The notes: generated by a model from the letters alone, not told the origin. Counted from the stretch's first letter, positions 28,838-38,522 are shown. The stretch: DNA of 64,000 nt from Serpentinimonas raichei (GCF_000828895.1 NZ_AP014568.1:657699-721698), one strand, 5' to 3'. Numbers and translations: made by a program.

Positions 28838-29644
28838 ATGCTTGTTGCCATGAACGAACCGCCCACACCGCATCCGACCGCGCACCCCATCAGCGTCACC
28901 GCCCCCTTGCGCTGGCTGGCGCTAGGCTGGCAGGATTTGCGCACCAACCCGGTGCCGGGCTTGCTGCACGGCTTGGCTGCGGCCCTGTTTGGAGCCGGCT
29001 TGCTGTGGTTTGCCGATGGCCATTTCTGGTGGTTGGCGGGGGCGTTTTCGGGCTTGGTGCTGGTAGCACCCGTGGTGTTGGTCGGCCTCTTGCTGGTCAG
29101 CCGCCACGCCCAGTTGGGCCAGCGGGCTCAAATGGGAGCCGTATTCAAGCTGTGGCGCGAGGCCGACCCGCGCCTGGTTCTGTTTGGGGTTTTGCTCGCC
29201 TTGGCCGGCACGGCTTGGGTGTTGCTTTCGGCGGGCTTGCTTGCCTTCTGGGCGCCACAGCCCATCGGCACCTTGGACGACTTCGTGGCGCACGTGCTGC
29301 TGGCCCCCAACGACGGATTGTTTGTTGGCTGGGTCATGCTGGGGGCGTTGCTGGCGGCCCCGGTGTTTGCGTCCAGCGTGGTGACGCTGCCGCTGCTGCT
29401 CGACACCGAGCAGCCCTTGCCGGTGGCGGTGGGGCACAGTTGGCGCGTGGTGGCGCAGTACCCGGTGGTCATGGTGCTCTGGGCGCTCTTGATCGCCCTC
29501 TTGGTCGGGGTGGGCTTGCTCACTGGCATGTTGGGCCTGATCGTGGCGTTGCCGTGGCTGGGGCATGCCAGCTGGCACGCCTATGTGGATTTGAAGCGGG
29601 CGGGCACTTTTGGCCTGCCGGGCTCATGGGGTGGAGTGCAATAA
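28838..29644 (+). CDS. DUF2189-type integral membrane protein
   Basis: A 268-residue protein with about six membrane segments (for example GLAAALFGAGLLWFADGHFWW and VMVLWALLIALLVGVGLLTGM). The block APLRWLALGWQDLRTNPVPGLLHG near the N terminus is typical of the DUF2189 family, whose function is unknown; in some organisms it sits near cytochrome oxidase genes. The ATG at 28838 follows the yejF stop directly; ATG 28850 is an alternative. The next gene starts 1 bp after the stop. Confidence 0.75.
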   Translation: MLVAMNEPPTPHPTAHPISVTAPLRWLALGWQDLRTNPVPGLLHGLAAALFGAGLLWFADGHFWWLAGAFSGLVLVAPVVLVGLLLVSRHAQLGQRAQMGAVFKLWREADPRLVLFGVLLALAGTAWVLLSAGLLAFWAPQPIGTLDDFVAHVLLAPNDGLFVGWVMLGALLAAPVFASSVVTLPLLLDTEQPLPVAVGHSWRVVAQYPVVMVLWALLIALLVGVGLLTGMLGLIVALPWLGHASWHAYVDLKRAGTFGLPGSWGGVQ

Positions 29645-29645
29645 C

Positions 29646-29864
29646 ATGCCAGGTACCGTATTGGGCTTTACCGAAGCGCAGATCGCCTCTTTCGGTCTTA
29701 CCGTTGGCCTTGGCGGCTTCATCCTCTTCATGCTGTTCATCGTGCTCAACCTGGCGCGCGAATCGAAGGCGGGGAAATTTGGCACTTTCGTGCTGCTGCT
29801 GGTGCTCTCCTTTGGCATGCTGGGCTTTTTGGCCAAGAGCGTGATCAAATGGTTCGTTGAATAG
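29646..29864 (+). CDS. DUF2788-type small membrane protein
   Basis: A 72-residue protein with two membrane helices around a basic loop RESKAGKFGT. The pattern (LTEAQIASFGLTVGLGGF then LARESKAGKFGT) matches my recollection of the DUF2788 family, which has no assigned function. The ATG at 29646 is 1 bp after the preceding stop, so the pair is coupled. The frame is open further upstream inside that gene. Confidence 0.7.
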   Translation: MPGTVLGFTEAQIASFGLTVGLGGFILFMLFIVLNLARESKAGKFGTFVLLLVLSFGMLGFLAKSVIKWFVE

Positions 29865-29886
29865 CACTTGACCACCTTTCATCCGC

Positions 29887-32334
29887 ATGAGCCGCAACCA
29901 ATTCGAATTGCCCGACCTGCTTCAAGACGAAGTGCTTGAAGTCGGACAAACGGGCCTGATCTGCAGCGCCGACGGTTGGGGCGAGCAATCGGTTGAAGGC
30001 CAATTGATCGATTTCGATCCGGCTGCCCGTGTCGTCAAAATCCGCCCCGCCGGACAGTTGCGCAGCCTGAGTCTGAAGTTCAACCAGATCAAGCGCCTGA
30101 AAATCGACGCCCACCCCGATCGCGCGGCTGCGCAGGGCCATACCGACGCGCACAGCCTCGAACTCTCGCCCAGCACCCATTCCTTTTTGGTGTCGTTGCG
30201 CGACGGGGCGCTGTATTCCGGGATTTGCCAGGGTTTTCGCAAAACCGAGCAAGGCTTGTGGATTTTCCCCAAGCCGGTGTTGGAGGGCGACCCGCAGCGT
30301 GTTTTTGTGCCAAAAAACGGCATTTTGCGCTTTGAGCTGCGTTCGGGGGATGTGAGCCAGATTGCCGACACCGACTTTGCCCAGACGCTGTTGCACGAAT
30401 GGGTGCACACGCAGCCCCTTGCACCCGCTCCAGCCGATCCGGTCAGCGTGGTGGAAAACCTGGCCGATTTGCAGCGCGCCCTGCAAAGGCAAGCCAACCT
30501 GAAGCCCGTCCCCATAGGCGAAGCCCTGGTGGGTTTGGGGAAACTCACGCAAGAGCAACTCACGCAGGTGCTGGGATGGCAACAAGCCGACCAAAGCCGG
30601 CAGCCACTGGGGCAGTTGCTGCTAGACAAAGGACTGGTGTCTGCGGCCGATTTGCAGACCGCCTTTGCCCGAAAAATGGGCTACCCCTTTGTCAGCTTGA
30701 ACAAGTTCCCGATCGATGCGCAGGCTTTGCGCCGCGTCCCCTTTGCCTTGGCGCAGCGCTTGCAGGTGCTGCCGCTGGTCGAGCAGGGTTCTGCGTTGGT
30801 GGTGGCAATGGCCGATCCGCTGCAGTTTCGGGTCATCGACGACCTCGAGTTCACCACCCAGCGCAAAATTCTGCCGGTGGTGAGCGTGAGCGCCGAAATA
30901 GGCGAACGCATCCAGCAAGCCTACCGCGAGGTGGGCCTGAGCGATTTGGCCCATGCCGCCGCGACGCCCCCTGCGCGCGGCCAGTCGCCTCGTCCAGGCC
31001 CGGTCCAGCAACCCCAAGACGCGGTGCAATTGGCGGTCGAGCTCGCCGGTGACGCCAAAGACGAACTCGATGAAAAACCCATCGAGCAGTCCGACAACAC
31101 TTTGGTGCGGCTGATCAATTCCATGATCGCCGAAGCGTATCAGCAAGGGGCTTCCGATATTCATATCGAACCCTACCCAGGGCGGCAAAAGCTGTTGATT
31201 CGCTTTCGCGTCGATGGCCAGATGCGCAACTACCTCGAGTTGCCTGCCAGCTACCGCAATGCCCTGGTGGCGCGCATCAAAATCATGTGCGATCTGGATA
31301 TTTCAGAGCGCCGCAAACCGCAAGACGGGAAAATCAATTTTTCCAAATTCGGCAATTTGCCAATCGAATTGCGGGTGGCCACCGTTCCCACCGCGGGCGG
31401 GCTCGAAGACGTGGTGTTGCGGCTGCTGTCTTCGTCCGAGCCGGTGTCGCTGGAGCAGTTGCAGCTCAATGCCCGCAATCTGGAACGCTTCGAGGCGCTG
31501 GTCGAGCGTCCCTATGGCTTGTTTCTGTGCGTAGGCCCGACCGGCTCCGGCAAAACCACCACCTTGCATTCGGCGCTGCGGCGCATCAACACCCCGAATC
31601 GCAAAATCTGGACCGCCGAAGACCCGGTCGAAATCACCCAGCGCGGCTTGCGCCAGATTCAGGTCAACCCCAAAATCGGCTGGACTTTCGCCGCCGCGCT
31701 GCGCACCCTGTTGCGCGCCGACCCGGATGTGATCATGGTGGGCGAAATCCGCGACCACGAAACGGCGGAAATCGCCATCGAGGCCTCGCTCACCGGGCAC
31801 TTGGTGTTTTCTACCCTGCACACCAATTCGGCCGCCGAAACCGTGGTGCGCCTGATCGATCTGGGGGTGGATCCCTTTTCGTTTGCCGATTCCCTGCAAG
31901 GGGTGTTGGCGCAGCGCCTGGTGCGCCGGGTGTGCAAACATTGTGCGGTCGAGCAGCCGCTTGAGGCGGCCCAAGTCGACGAGCTGCTGCGCGATTACCA
32001 GGCCCTGTTGCCGGCGGCGCACCCGTTGCGCCAAGGCCAGTCCTTGCTGGACGAATGGATGCAGCGCTATGCCAAGGATGGGCGTTTGTGGATTTCCCAC
32101 GCCGCGGGTTGCGAGCAGTGCGCCCATACCGGCTATGCCGGCCGTTTGGCGTTGCACGAGTTGTTGTGCAGCAGCCCCGAGATGCGCCGCCTCGTTCAAA
32201 CCCGCGCGCGCTCAGCCGAGATGCAACACCTGGCCATCGATGAGGGCATGCGCACCCTGCGCCAAGACGGCCTTGAAAAACTGCTGCAAGGCCTGACCAG
32301 CCTGGCCGAGGTGCGCTCCAACACCATGGGCTGA
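29887..32334 (+). CDS. GspE/PulE/PilB-family secretion ATPase with extended N terminus
   Basis: 815 residues. The C-terminal half is a hexameric secretion ATPase with Walker A GPTGSGKT at 550-557, Walker B with DPDVIMVGEIRD, the His box HLVFSTLHTN, and a zinc tetracysteine site (CKHC and CEQC). Residues about 190-350 form an MshEN-type N-terminal domain (IGEALVGLGKLTQEQLTQVL). Residues 1-185 do not match a domain I know and look beta-rich. No other type II secretion or pilus assembly genes are adjacent, so the partner machine must lie elsewhere. PilF and a FimV-like protein in this window make a type IV pilus link possible. Confidence 0.85.
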   Translation: MSRNQFELPDLLQDEVLEVGQTGLICSADGWGEQSVEGQLIDFDPAARVVKIRPAGQLRSLSLKFNQIKRLKIDAHPDRAAAQGHTDAHSLELSPSTHSFLVSLRDGALYSGICQGFRKTEQGLWIFPKPVLEGDPQRVFVPKNGILRFELRSGDVSQIADTDFAQTLLHEWVHTQPLAPAPADPVSVVENLADLQRALQRQANLKPVPIGEALVGLGKLTQEQLTQVLGWQQADQSRQPLGQLLLDKGLVSAADLQTAFARKMGYPFVSLNKFPIDAQALRRVPFALAQRLQVLPLVEQGSALVVAMADPLQFRVIDDLEFTTQRKILPVVSVSAEIGERIQQAYREVGLSDLAHAAATPPARGQSPRPGPVQQPQDAVQLAVELAGDAKDELDEKPIEQSDNTLVRLINSMIAEAYQQGASDIHIEPYPGRQKLLIRFRVDGQMRNYLELPASYRNALVARIKIMCDLDISERRKPQDGKINFSKFGNLPIELRVATVPTAGGLEDVVLRLLSSSEPVSLEQLQLNARNLERFEALVERPYGLFLCVGPTGSGKTTTLHSALRRINTPNRKIWTAEDPVEITQRGLRQIQVNPKIGWTFAAALRTLLRADPDVIMVGEIRDHETAEIAIEASLTGHLVFSTLHTNSAAETVVRLIDLGVDPFSFADSLQGVLAQRLVRRVCKHCAVEQPLEAAQVDELLRDYQALLPAAHPLRQGQSLLDEWMQRYAKDGRLWISHAAGCEQCAHTGYAGRLALHELLCSSPEMRRLVQTRARSAEMQHLAIDEGMRTLRQDGLEKLLQGLTSLAEVRSNTMG

Positions 32335-32386
32335 GGGCCTGCGGGTTTCCGGTATCAGGCCGCAGCGGGCTTGGGGCGGTTGTGTT

Positions 32387-33649
32387 TTAGCAGCCGCGTG
32401 TCACTGGCGGCTCGAGTTCGGTGGTGGCCTGCACTTGGTGGCGCGCCAGCTCCAGCTTGGCGATGGCCATCCGGTGCACCTCGTCGGGGCCGTCGGCTAG
32501 GCGCAGGGTGCGCTGGTTGGCGTAGCTTTGCGCCAGCACAAAATCTTGCGACACCCCGGCGCCGCCGTGCGCCTGAATGGCCCAATCGAGCACTTGGCAG
32601 GCCACGTTGGGGGCCACGACCTTGATCATGGCGATTTCGGCCTTGGCGACTTTGTTGCCCACGGTGTCCATCATGTAGGCGGCTTTGAGGGTCAGCAGCC
32701 GCGCTTGCTCGATCAGGCAGCGCGACTCGGCGATGCGCTCGTGCCAGACGCTTTGCGCCGCCAGCGGCTTGCCAAAGGCCACGCGCCGCGTCAGGCGCTG
32801 GCACATCAGCTCCAGCGCGCGCTCGGCGGCGCCGATGGAGCGCATGCAGTGGTGGATGCGCCCCGGCCCGAGGCGGCCTTGGGCGATCTCGAAACCGCGC
32901 CCGGCCCCGAGCAAAATGTGGCTGGCGGGCACGCGCACGTTTTCTAGCCGCAGCTCCATGTGGCCGTGCGGGGCGTCGTCGTAGCCAAACACGGTGAGCG
33001 CGCGCTCGATGTGTACCCCCGGCGCGTCGGCCGGCACCACGACCATGGACTGTTGCGCGTGCCGGGGCGCTTGCGGGTCGGTTTTGCCCATCAGGATGAA
33101 AACGGCGCAGCGCGGGTCGCCGGCGCCGGAGGACCACCACTTGCGCCCGTTGATGCGCAGCTCGTCGCCCTCGCGCTCGATGCGGCACTGGATGTTGGTG
33201 GCGTCGGACGAGGCCACTTCGGGCTCGGTCATCAAAAAGGCTGAGCGGATCTCGCCGCGCAGCAAGGGGGCGAGCCAGCGGTCTTTGAGCGCCTCGCTGG
33301 CGTAGCGCTCCAGCGTCTCCATGTTGCCAGTGTCGGGCGCGGAGCAGTTGAACACCTCGGGCGCAAAGCTCACGCGGCCCATGATTTCGCACAGCGGCGC
33401 GTACTCGAGGTTGCTCAGGCCCTCGGGGGCGCGCGGCGAGTTGGGTAAAAACAGGTTCCACAGCCCGGCGGCGCGGGCCAGCGGCTTGAGCCGTTCGACC
33501 AGCTCGGTGGGGCGCCACGGGTTGCCACGGGCGCGGTTGGCGGCCACTTCGTCCATGAAGCGCGCTTCGTTGGGGTAGATGTGCGCGTCCATGAAGGCTT
33601 GCAGGCGCGCTTGCAAGTCTTGAACCTTGGGGCTGTAATCGAAGTGCAT
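32387..33649 (-). CDS. Acyl-CoA dehydrogenase family protein
   Basis: This flavoenzyme introduces an alpha-beta double bond into an acyl-CoA. It has 420 residues with the ACAD layout: N-terminal helices, a middle beta domain ([18 protein letters not shown] and [14 protein letters not shown]), then C-terminal helices ([21 protein letters not shown]). It is most like the ACAD10/11 type that travels with an APH-like kinase, as here. The ATG at 33649 is 72 bp after the kinase stop, same strand. The exact substrate is unknown. Confidence 0.88.
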   Translation of the reverse strand: MHFDYSPKVQDLQARLQAFMDAHIYPNEARFMDEVAANRARGNPWRPTELVERLKPLARAAGLWNLFLPNSPRAPEGLSNLEYAPLCEIMGRVSFAPEVFNCSAPDTGNMETLERYASEALKDRWLAPLLRGEIRSAFLMTEPEVASSDATNIQCRIEREGDELRINGRKWWSSGAGDPRCAVFILMGKTDPQAPRHAQQSMVVVPADAPGVHIERALTVFGYDDAPHGHMELRLENVRVPASHILLGAGRGFEIAQGRLGPGRIHHCMRSIGAAERALELMCQRLTRRVAFGKPLAAQSVWHERIAESRCLIEQARLLTLKAAYMMDTVGNKVAKAEIAMIKVVAPNVACQVLDWAIQAHGGAGVSQDFVLAQSYANQRTLRLADGPDEVHRMAIAKLELARHQVQATTELEPPVTRGC

Positions 33650-33721
33650 AAAGGCTCCGCTGGGTGGGCTAAGGTGGGGCGTGGGTGGGGGCCATGGGCG
33701 CTGGGCAGGGTCTGGATCGGG

Positions 33722-34804
33722 CTAGGCGCGCTGGGCATAAGACCAAGCCAGTTCGGCCAAGGGGCGCGCTCCGGCACCCGACTGGCGCGCTTGGGCGCTG
33801 GAAGCGGTGCCGGCCTCGACCCGCTTGGCGATGCCTTGCAAAATCGCCGCCAGCCTAAACAGGTTGTAGGCGAGGAAGAAATTCCAGTCCTGCTGCAGCG
33901 CCTCGGGGTCGAAAAAACCGGTGTGGGCGCAATAGCGCTCGATGTATTCGCGCTCGCTGGGAATCCCCAAAGCGGGCAGATCCAGCCCGGCAATGCCGCG
34001 AAACAGCCCCGGCTCGATGTGCCAGGCCATGCAGTGGTAGCTGAAATCGGCCAGCGGGTGCCCGAGGGTGGAAAGCTCCCAGTCCAGCACCGCCAGCACC
34101 TGCGCTTGCTCGGGGTGGAACACCAGGTTGTCGAGCCGAAAGTCGCCGTGCACCACGCACAGGCGGCTGTCGTCGCGCGCCAGCGCCGGGATGTGGGTGG
34201 GCAGCCAGTCGATCAGGCGCTCCATTGCGGCGATGGGTTGCGTCACCGAGGCCTGGTACTGCTTGCTCCAGCGCGCGATTTGGCGCTCGAAGTAGTTGCC
34301 GGGTTTGCCGTAGTCGGCCAGGCCCACGGCCTGCACATCGACCCGGTGCAGCGCCGCCAGCACCCGGTTCATTTCCAGGTAGTGGGCGCGCCGTTGCGCC
34401 GCATCCAAGCCCGGCAGCGACTGCTCCCACAGGATGCGCCCGGGCACGTATTGCATCAGGTAAAAGGCGCGCCCGATCACGGATTCGTCTTCGCACAGCG
34501 CCTCCATGCGCGGCACCGGCACCGCGGTGTCGGCCAGCGCGCGCATGACGCGAAATTCGCGCTCGATCGCGTGCGCCGAAGGCAGCAGCTTGGCCGCCGG
34601 CCCGGGTTTGCTGCGCAGCACCCAGTCGCGCTGCGCGGTGCGCAGGCGGTAAGTGGGGTTGGACTGGCCGCCGGGAAATTTCTCGATTTGCAAAGGGCCC
34701 TCAAAGCCCTCAAGGTGCGCGCTCAGCCACTGCTCCAGCGCGGCGGCTTCAAAGGGCAGGGCCGCAGGCCGTGGGGCTGGGGTGGGGCAGGAGGGTTCAG
34801 ACAT
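33722..34804 (-). CDS. APH-superfamily phosphotransferase (ACAD10/11-associated type)
   Basis: A 360-residue kinase-like protein. FPGGQSNPTYRL resembles the nucleotide loop, VVHGDFRLDNLVFH is the catalytic loop with HGD, and VLDWELSTLGHP carries the metal-binding Asp. In animals the kinase domain of ACAD10/11 phosphorylates 4-hydroxyacyl-CoAs before dehydrogenation; its pairing with the adjacent acyl-CoA dehydrogenase suggests a similar 4-hydroxy acid route. It is not an antibiotic resistance kinase by context. It starts 24 bp after the Crp/Fnr gene. Confidence 0.85.
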   Translation of the reverse strand: MSEPSCPTPAPRPAALPFEAAALEQWLSAHLEGFEGPLQIEKFPGGQSNPTYRLRTAQRDWVLRSKPGPAAKLLPSAHAIEREFRVMRALADTAVPVPRMEALCEDESVIGRAFYLMQYVPGRILWEQSLPGLDAAQRRAHYLEMNRVLAALHRVDVQAVGLADYGKPGNYFERQIARWSKQYQASVTQPIAAMERLIDWLPTHIPALARDDSRLCVVHGDFRLDNLVFHPEQAQVLAVLDWELSTLGHPLADFSYHCMAWHIEPGLFRGIAGLDLPALGIPSEREYIERYCAHTGFFDPEALQQDWNFFLAYNLFRLAAILQGIAKRVEAGTASSAQARQSGAGARPLAELAWSYAQRA

Positions 34805-34828
34805 GGCCGCTGGGTGCAGAAAGGGTTT

Positions 34829-35548
34829 TTAGTTTTCGGCGGCTGCAATGCGCAGCAGGGCGCTGCGGTCGCACACCACCAGCCCGCCGGGCTCGATGCG
34901 GATGGCCAGCTCGCGCTCCATCGATTTGAGCTCTTGGTTGACGCGCTGGCGCGAGGCCCCCAGCATCTGCGCCAGCTCTTCTTGTGCCAGTTGCAGGCCG
35001 ATGCGGGTCTCGCTGGCGTTGGCCAGGCAAGGCACGCCGTAGCTGCGCGACAGATGCAGCAACTGCTTGGCCAGCCGCGCGCGCAAGGGCAGGGTGTTGA
35101 GGTCTTCCACCAGCCCGAACAGATTGCGGATGCGCCGCGCCTGCAAGCGAAGCAGCGCCTCGTAGAGTTCGACGTGCTGGGCCAGGATTTTCTGAAAATC
35201 TTTGCGCGCCACGCACAGCAGCGAAGTGGCCCCGTGCGCGTAGGCGTCGTGGGTGCGGCGCTCGCCGTCGAACATGGCAATCTCGCCAAACCAGACCCCG
35301 GGCTCGACGTAGGTGAGCGTGACCTGCTTGCCCGCCAGCGAGGTCGAGCTCACCCGCACCGCGCCCTTGGCCACCGCCGACCATTCGTTGGGCGGGTCGC
35401 CGCGGGCGGCGATCAGCTCGCCATCGAGGAAGCGTTTGACGTAAGCGCATCGAAGGATGTCGTGCCGCAAAGAGGGTGAAAGGGTGTTGAACCAGCGACC
35501 GCCGTTGATGGCCTCGCGTTCCTGCATTGTCAGTATCGGTTCGTCCAT
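34829..35548 (-). CDS. Crp/Fnr-family transcriptional regulator
   Basis: A 239-residue regulator with an N-terminal cyclic-nucleotide-type beta-roll (FLDGELIAARGDPPNEW and GVWFGEIAMFDGERRTHDAYAH), a long dimer helix and a C-terminal winged helix (AQEELAQMLGASRQRVNQELKSM). No Cys cluster for an iron-sulphur cofactor is visible near the N terminus, so it is not a classical oxygen-sensing Fnr. It is encoded with acyl-CoA metabolism genes and may regulate them. Confidence 0.88.
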   Translation of the reverse strand: MDEPILTMQEREAINGGRWFNTLSPSLRHDILRCAYVKRFLDGELIAARGDPPNEWSAVAKGAVRVSSTSLAGKQVTLTYVEPGVWFGEIAMFDGERRTHDAYAHGATSLLCVARKDFQKILAQHVELYEALLRLQARRIRNLFGLVEDLNTLPLRARLAKQLLHLSRSYGVPCLANASETRIGLQLAQEELAQMLGASRQRVNQELKSMERELAIRIEPGGLVVCDRSALLRIAAAEN

Positions 35549-35614
35549 GGGCTGTCTTGTGGGTGACTGGGGGCGGTCTAGGTGTCGCTGGGGCGACCTC
35601 GGCGACCTATGGCT

Positions 35615-36394
35615 TCAGCGGTAGTGCGGCGGGCGTTTTTCCAGAAAGGCCCGAATCCCTTCGCCGCCGTTGGTGTGATGCAGGTTTTGCACGAAGTGCT
35701 CGCGCTCTTGGCGCAGTTGCTGGTGCAGGCTGTGGGTGGGCGCCTCGTTGACCAGCTCTTTGATGCTGGCCAGCGCATTGGGGGCCAAGGCGTTGAGGCT
35801 GTCGCACCAGTGCAGCGCCTCGTGCAGCGCCTGCCCGGGCTCGCACAGGCGGTTGATCAGCCCCAGTTGCAGCAGGCGCTGCGGCTCGATGCGCTCACCG
35901 CGCATCAGCAATTCCAGCGCAACGGCACGCGGCAGCCGGCGCGCTAGGCTCCAACTGGCGCCGCCGTCGGGCGAGAGGCCCACGTTGATGTAGGACAGGG
36001 CAAACACGCTGTTGCGCGCCGCCAGCAGGAAATCGCAGGCCAGCGCGAGCGAAAACCCAGCCCCGGCGCATGCCCCCTCGACCGCCGCCACCACCGGCTT
36101 GGGGAAGCTGCGCAAGGCCTCGATCCAGATGTGCAGGCCCTCGATGCTGTCGGCCTGCACCTGCACGGCTTGTTCGCGGTTGTTAAGCAGGCGCTGCAGG
36201 TTGCCGCCGGCACAAAAATGCGCCCCTTCACCGGTGATGATGACCGAGCGCACTTCGGTGCTGCGCTCAGCGACGTTGAGCGCTTCGACCGCGGCGGCGT
36301 AGACCTCGGGTCCGAGTGCGTTGCGGCGCTCGGGGTCGCTGAGGGTCAACACCAAGGTGGCATCGTGGCTGTGGCTTTTTAAGCAGGCGGTCAT
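35615..36394 (-). CDS. Enoyl-CoA hydratase/isomerase family protein
   Basis: A 259-residue crotonase-fold protein. The oxyanion-hole segments are GEGAHFCAGGNL and EGACAGAGFSLALACDFLLAA. At the first catalytic Glu position of true hydratases the sequence reads LSPDGGASW, with Asp preceding GG, so it may act on a non-standard CoA ester. Upstream of the Crp/Fnr gene on the same strand, it completes a four-gene acyl-CoA cluster. Confidence 0.85.
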   Translation of the reverse strand: MTACLKSHSHDATLVLTLSDPERRNALGPEVYAAAVEALNVAERSTEVRSVIITGEGAHFCAGGNLQRLLNNREQAVQVQADSIEGLHIWIEALRSFPKPVVAAVEGACAGAGFSLALACDFLLAARNSVFALSYINVGLSPDGGASWSLARRLPRAVALELLMRGERIEPQRLLQLGLINRLCEPGQALHEALHWCDSLNALAPNALASIKELVNEAPTHSLHQQLRQEREHFVQNLHHTNGGEGIRAFLEKRPPHYR

Positions 36395-36492
36395 GGGGGG
36401 CTCGCTTTGGCAATGAATTGGGGTGGGGGGTTTGGTGTGTCAAAATGTGGAGCAGTTGACAATACGAACACGATTAAGGCAAGGACTGGCAG

Positions 36493-38481
36493 ATGTTGAA
36501 GTTGGCGGTGGGAAGCGCGCTGCTGTGGGCGGCCACGCAAACGCTGGCGGCAACCTTGGGTCCGACTCAAGGCGATGTCATTATCGGTCGCCCCTTCGAT
36601 ATTCTGGTGCAAAGCCGGCTCGAGCCCAACCAAAGCCTAGCCGACTTGTGCCTGCAAGTGCAGCTGCAGTATGGCGAGTCGGGCGTGGCGGCCAGCACCA
36701 TCAGCACGGCGGTACAAAGCGTCGGACCCGATGGGGTGGCGTTGCTGCGGGTGCGCAGCACCGAGCCCATCAACGAGCCCATTGTGACCTTGGCCTTGCA
36801 GGTGGGCTGTCAAACGGTCTTTAGGCGCTCGTACACCCTGTTGGCCGATTGGAGTCCGGCGCAACCGCCGGCAGTTGCCGCCACCCTCCCTGCAGCCACC
36901 CCGGCAACGGGGGTTGCAGTGGTGGCTGTGCCTGTGCCAGTTGTTGCGCCCAACGGTGCCGCGGTTGCAGGACGCGCAGCAGCCACGGCACCGGCGGCAC
37001 AGCCCCAAGCCCAAACCCCGATTCGTCTGAGCGCACCGGCGGCCCGGCCAGCCAACTTGGAGCGCCTGCGCAGCAAAGCGCCTCCTCGAGTCGTCCCGGT
37101 GCCTGCGGCTGCCGCCCCTGCAACCACCCCCCCGGCAACCACCTTGGCCCCGGTCCCGGTGGCAGGAGGGGCCCGCTTGCAGCTCGACCCGATTGCCTTG
37201 CCCGGGCAAGCTCCGCCGGTGGCGGCTGCGGCTGCGCCCGAGCAAGTGGGCGCCGCAGCCACTGCAGCGCCAGAGGGGCCTTTGGCCGATGTGGGTGCCG
37301 TCGCTAACGCGCTGGCCGCCAAGGAGCAAGAGCTGCTGGGTTTGCGCGCTGAGCAGGAGCAACTGCGCCTGGCGCTGCAAAGCACCCAGGCCCAATTGCT
37401 GCAAGTGCAAGCTGCAGCCCAGGCCGGTGTGCCTGCGATGTGGCTCTATGGGCTGGGTTCCTTGCTCTTGTTGCTGCTGGGCGGGGTCTTGTATGCCTAC
37501 CGATCGGGACGGTTGTTGCTCGCGCGACCTGCTGCAGCGACGCAAACGCCGTGGTGGGCGTCCACCCTGCCCGGGGATGAGGCCACCCAGTCCAAAGCGG
37601 ACCTCGCGCCGGTGCAGTCCGTGACCCCGAATGGCCTCGAGACCCGTGCCGACGCCGCACCCGCCGCACCCGTTGCGATGCCCCCGGATGCAGCCTTCGA
37701 GCCATCTGCCGCAGCCGCTCGGTCATCGGCATGGCTGGATGCCGATGGGGTAATGGGGCTGGAGGTGGCCGAAGGCCAGGCTTCGATGTTTGGCGAGGTG
37801 GCCATTTCGGTGCTCGATCTGGGTGCCTTGATCGAGGTGTGGCAGCAGGTCGAGTTTTTCGAGTCGATCGCCCAGCGCACCCAGGCCATGGAGGTGCTCA
37901 AGTTGTACGTGACCGGGCATGCGCGAGCCAGCGAGGCGCCCTATTTGCGGTGGTTGGCCTTGGCCGCGCAAGCCGGCGACGCAACCGCGTTGGGCGAGGC
38001 CACCCGGTTTTACGAGCACCACTTTCAGCGCATCGCGCCGCGCACCGAGGTTATCGATTCCGGGCTGGGCCTCGAGCACGACACGGCGCTCTTGCAAACC
38101 CTGCAGGCGCAGTGGCCGCAGCCGACGGCGGCCGTGGTGATCGAGCGCGCCTTGGCCTCTCAGCCCGGCGATCCCAGCAGCGAGCTGACCGTGCGCACCC
38201 TGGCGGCTTTCGATGACTTGCTGACCCTGAGTGGCGTGCTGGAGGCCTTGCTGCATGCACCGCTGCCCATGCTCGATTTGGGCCTTGCCCCCGCGCCTGC
38301 AGCATCCAGCGGGTCTGCGCCCACCTTGCCTGGATCGATTCCCTTGCAGACTTGGCCGAGCGCCGATTCGGTGTCGGTTGCAGCGGTCGAGGCGCCCAAA
38401 CCCGACCCCCTGTCGATCGACTTCGACCTCGGGAGTTTGGACTGGGAGCCGGGCCCCCGCCCCCCCTCAGGAAAGCCCTAG
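36493..38481 (+). CDS. FimV-like cell-pole/pilus-associated protein
   Basis: 662 residues with a signal peptide (LAVGSALLWAATQTLA). The short N-terminal domain (GDVIIGRPFDILVQSRLEP ... LRVRSTEPINEPIVTLALQVGC) resembles the FimV/LysM-preceding domain. A long Ala/Pro-rich linker, a coiled coil (AAKEQELLGLRAEQEQLRLALQST), one membrane helix near residues 314-335, and a cytoplasmic C-terminal region with TPR-like helices (LIEVWQQVEFFESIAQRTQAMEVLKLYV) follow. This order fits FimV, which organises polar type IV pili and twitching, but the sequence is divergent and the usual truA neighbour is missing, so the name is tentative. Confidence 0.65.
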   Translation: MLKLAVGSALLWAATQTLAATLGPTQGDVIIGRPFDILVQSRLEPNQSLADLCLQVQLQYGESGVAASTISTAVQSVGPDGVALLRVRSTEPINEPIVTLALQVGCQTVFRRSYTLLADWSPAQPPAVAATLPAATPATGVAVVAVPVPVVAPNGAAVAGRAAATAPAAQPQAQTPIRLSAPAARPANLERLRSKAPPRVVPVPAAAAPATTPPATTLAPVPVAGGARLQLDPIALPGQAPPVAAAAAPEQVGAAATAAPEGPLADVGAVANALAAKEQELLGLRAEQEQLRLALQSTQAQLLQVQAAAQAGVPAMWLYGLGSLLLLLLGGVLYAYRSGRLLLARPAAATQTPWWASTLPGDEATQSKADLAPVQSVTPNGLETRADAAPAAPVAMPPDAAFEPSAAAARSSAWLDADGVMGLEVAEGQASMFGEVAISVLDLGALIEVWQQVEFFESIAQRTQAMEVLKLYVTGHARASEAPYLRWLALAAQAGDATALGEATRFYEHHFQRIAPRTEVIDSGLGLEHDTALLQTLQAQWPQPTAAVVIERALASQPGDPSSELTVRTLAAFDDLLTLSGVLEALLHAPLPMLDLGLAPAPAASSGSAPTLPGSIPLQTWPSADSVSVAAVEAPKPDPLSIDFDLGSLDWEPGPRPPSGKP

Positions 38482-38522
38482 CCGCTAAAAAGCGCAGTCC
38501 GCGCAGGGAGGCGATCTTCCAC

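Noticed and set aside
32339..32365. Inverted repeat CTGCGG/CCGCAG between the convergent ATPase and acyl-CoA dehydrogenase genes
   Set aside because: Six-base arms with a 15-base loop are expected often in such GC-rich sequence and no T run follows.
36456..36461. TTGACA as the -35 of the fimV-like gene
   Set aside because: The hexamer is perfect but no -10-like sequence occurs at 16-18 bp downstream; GATTAA lies only 10 bp away.
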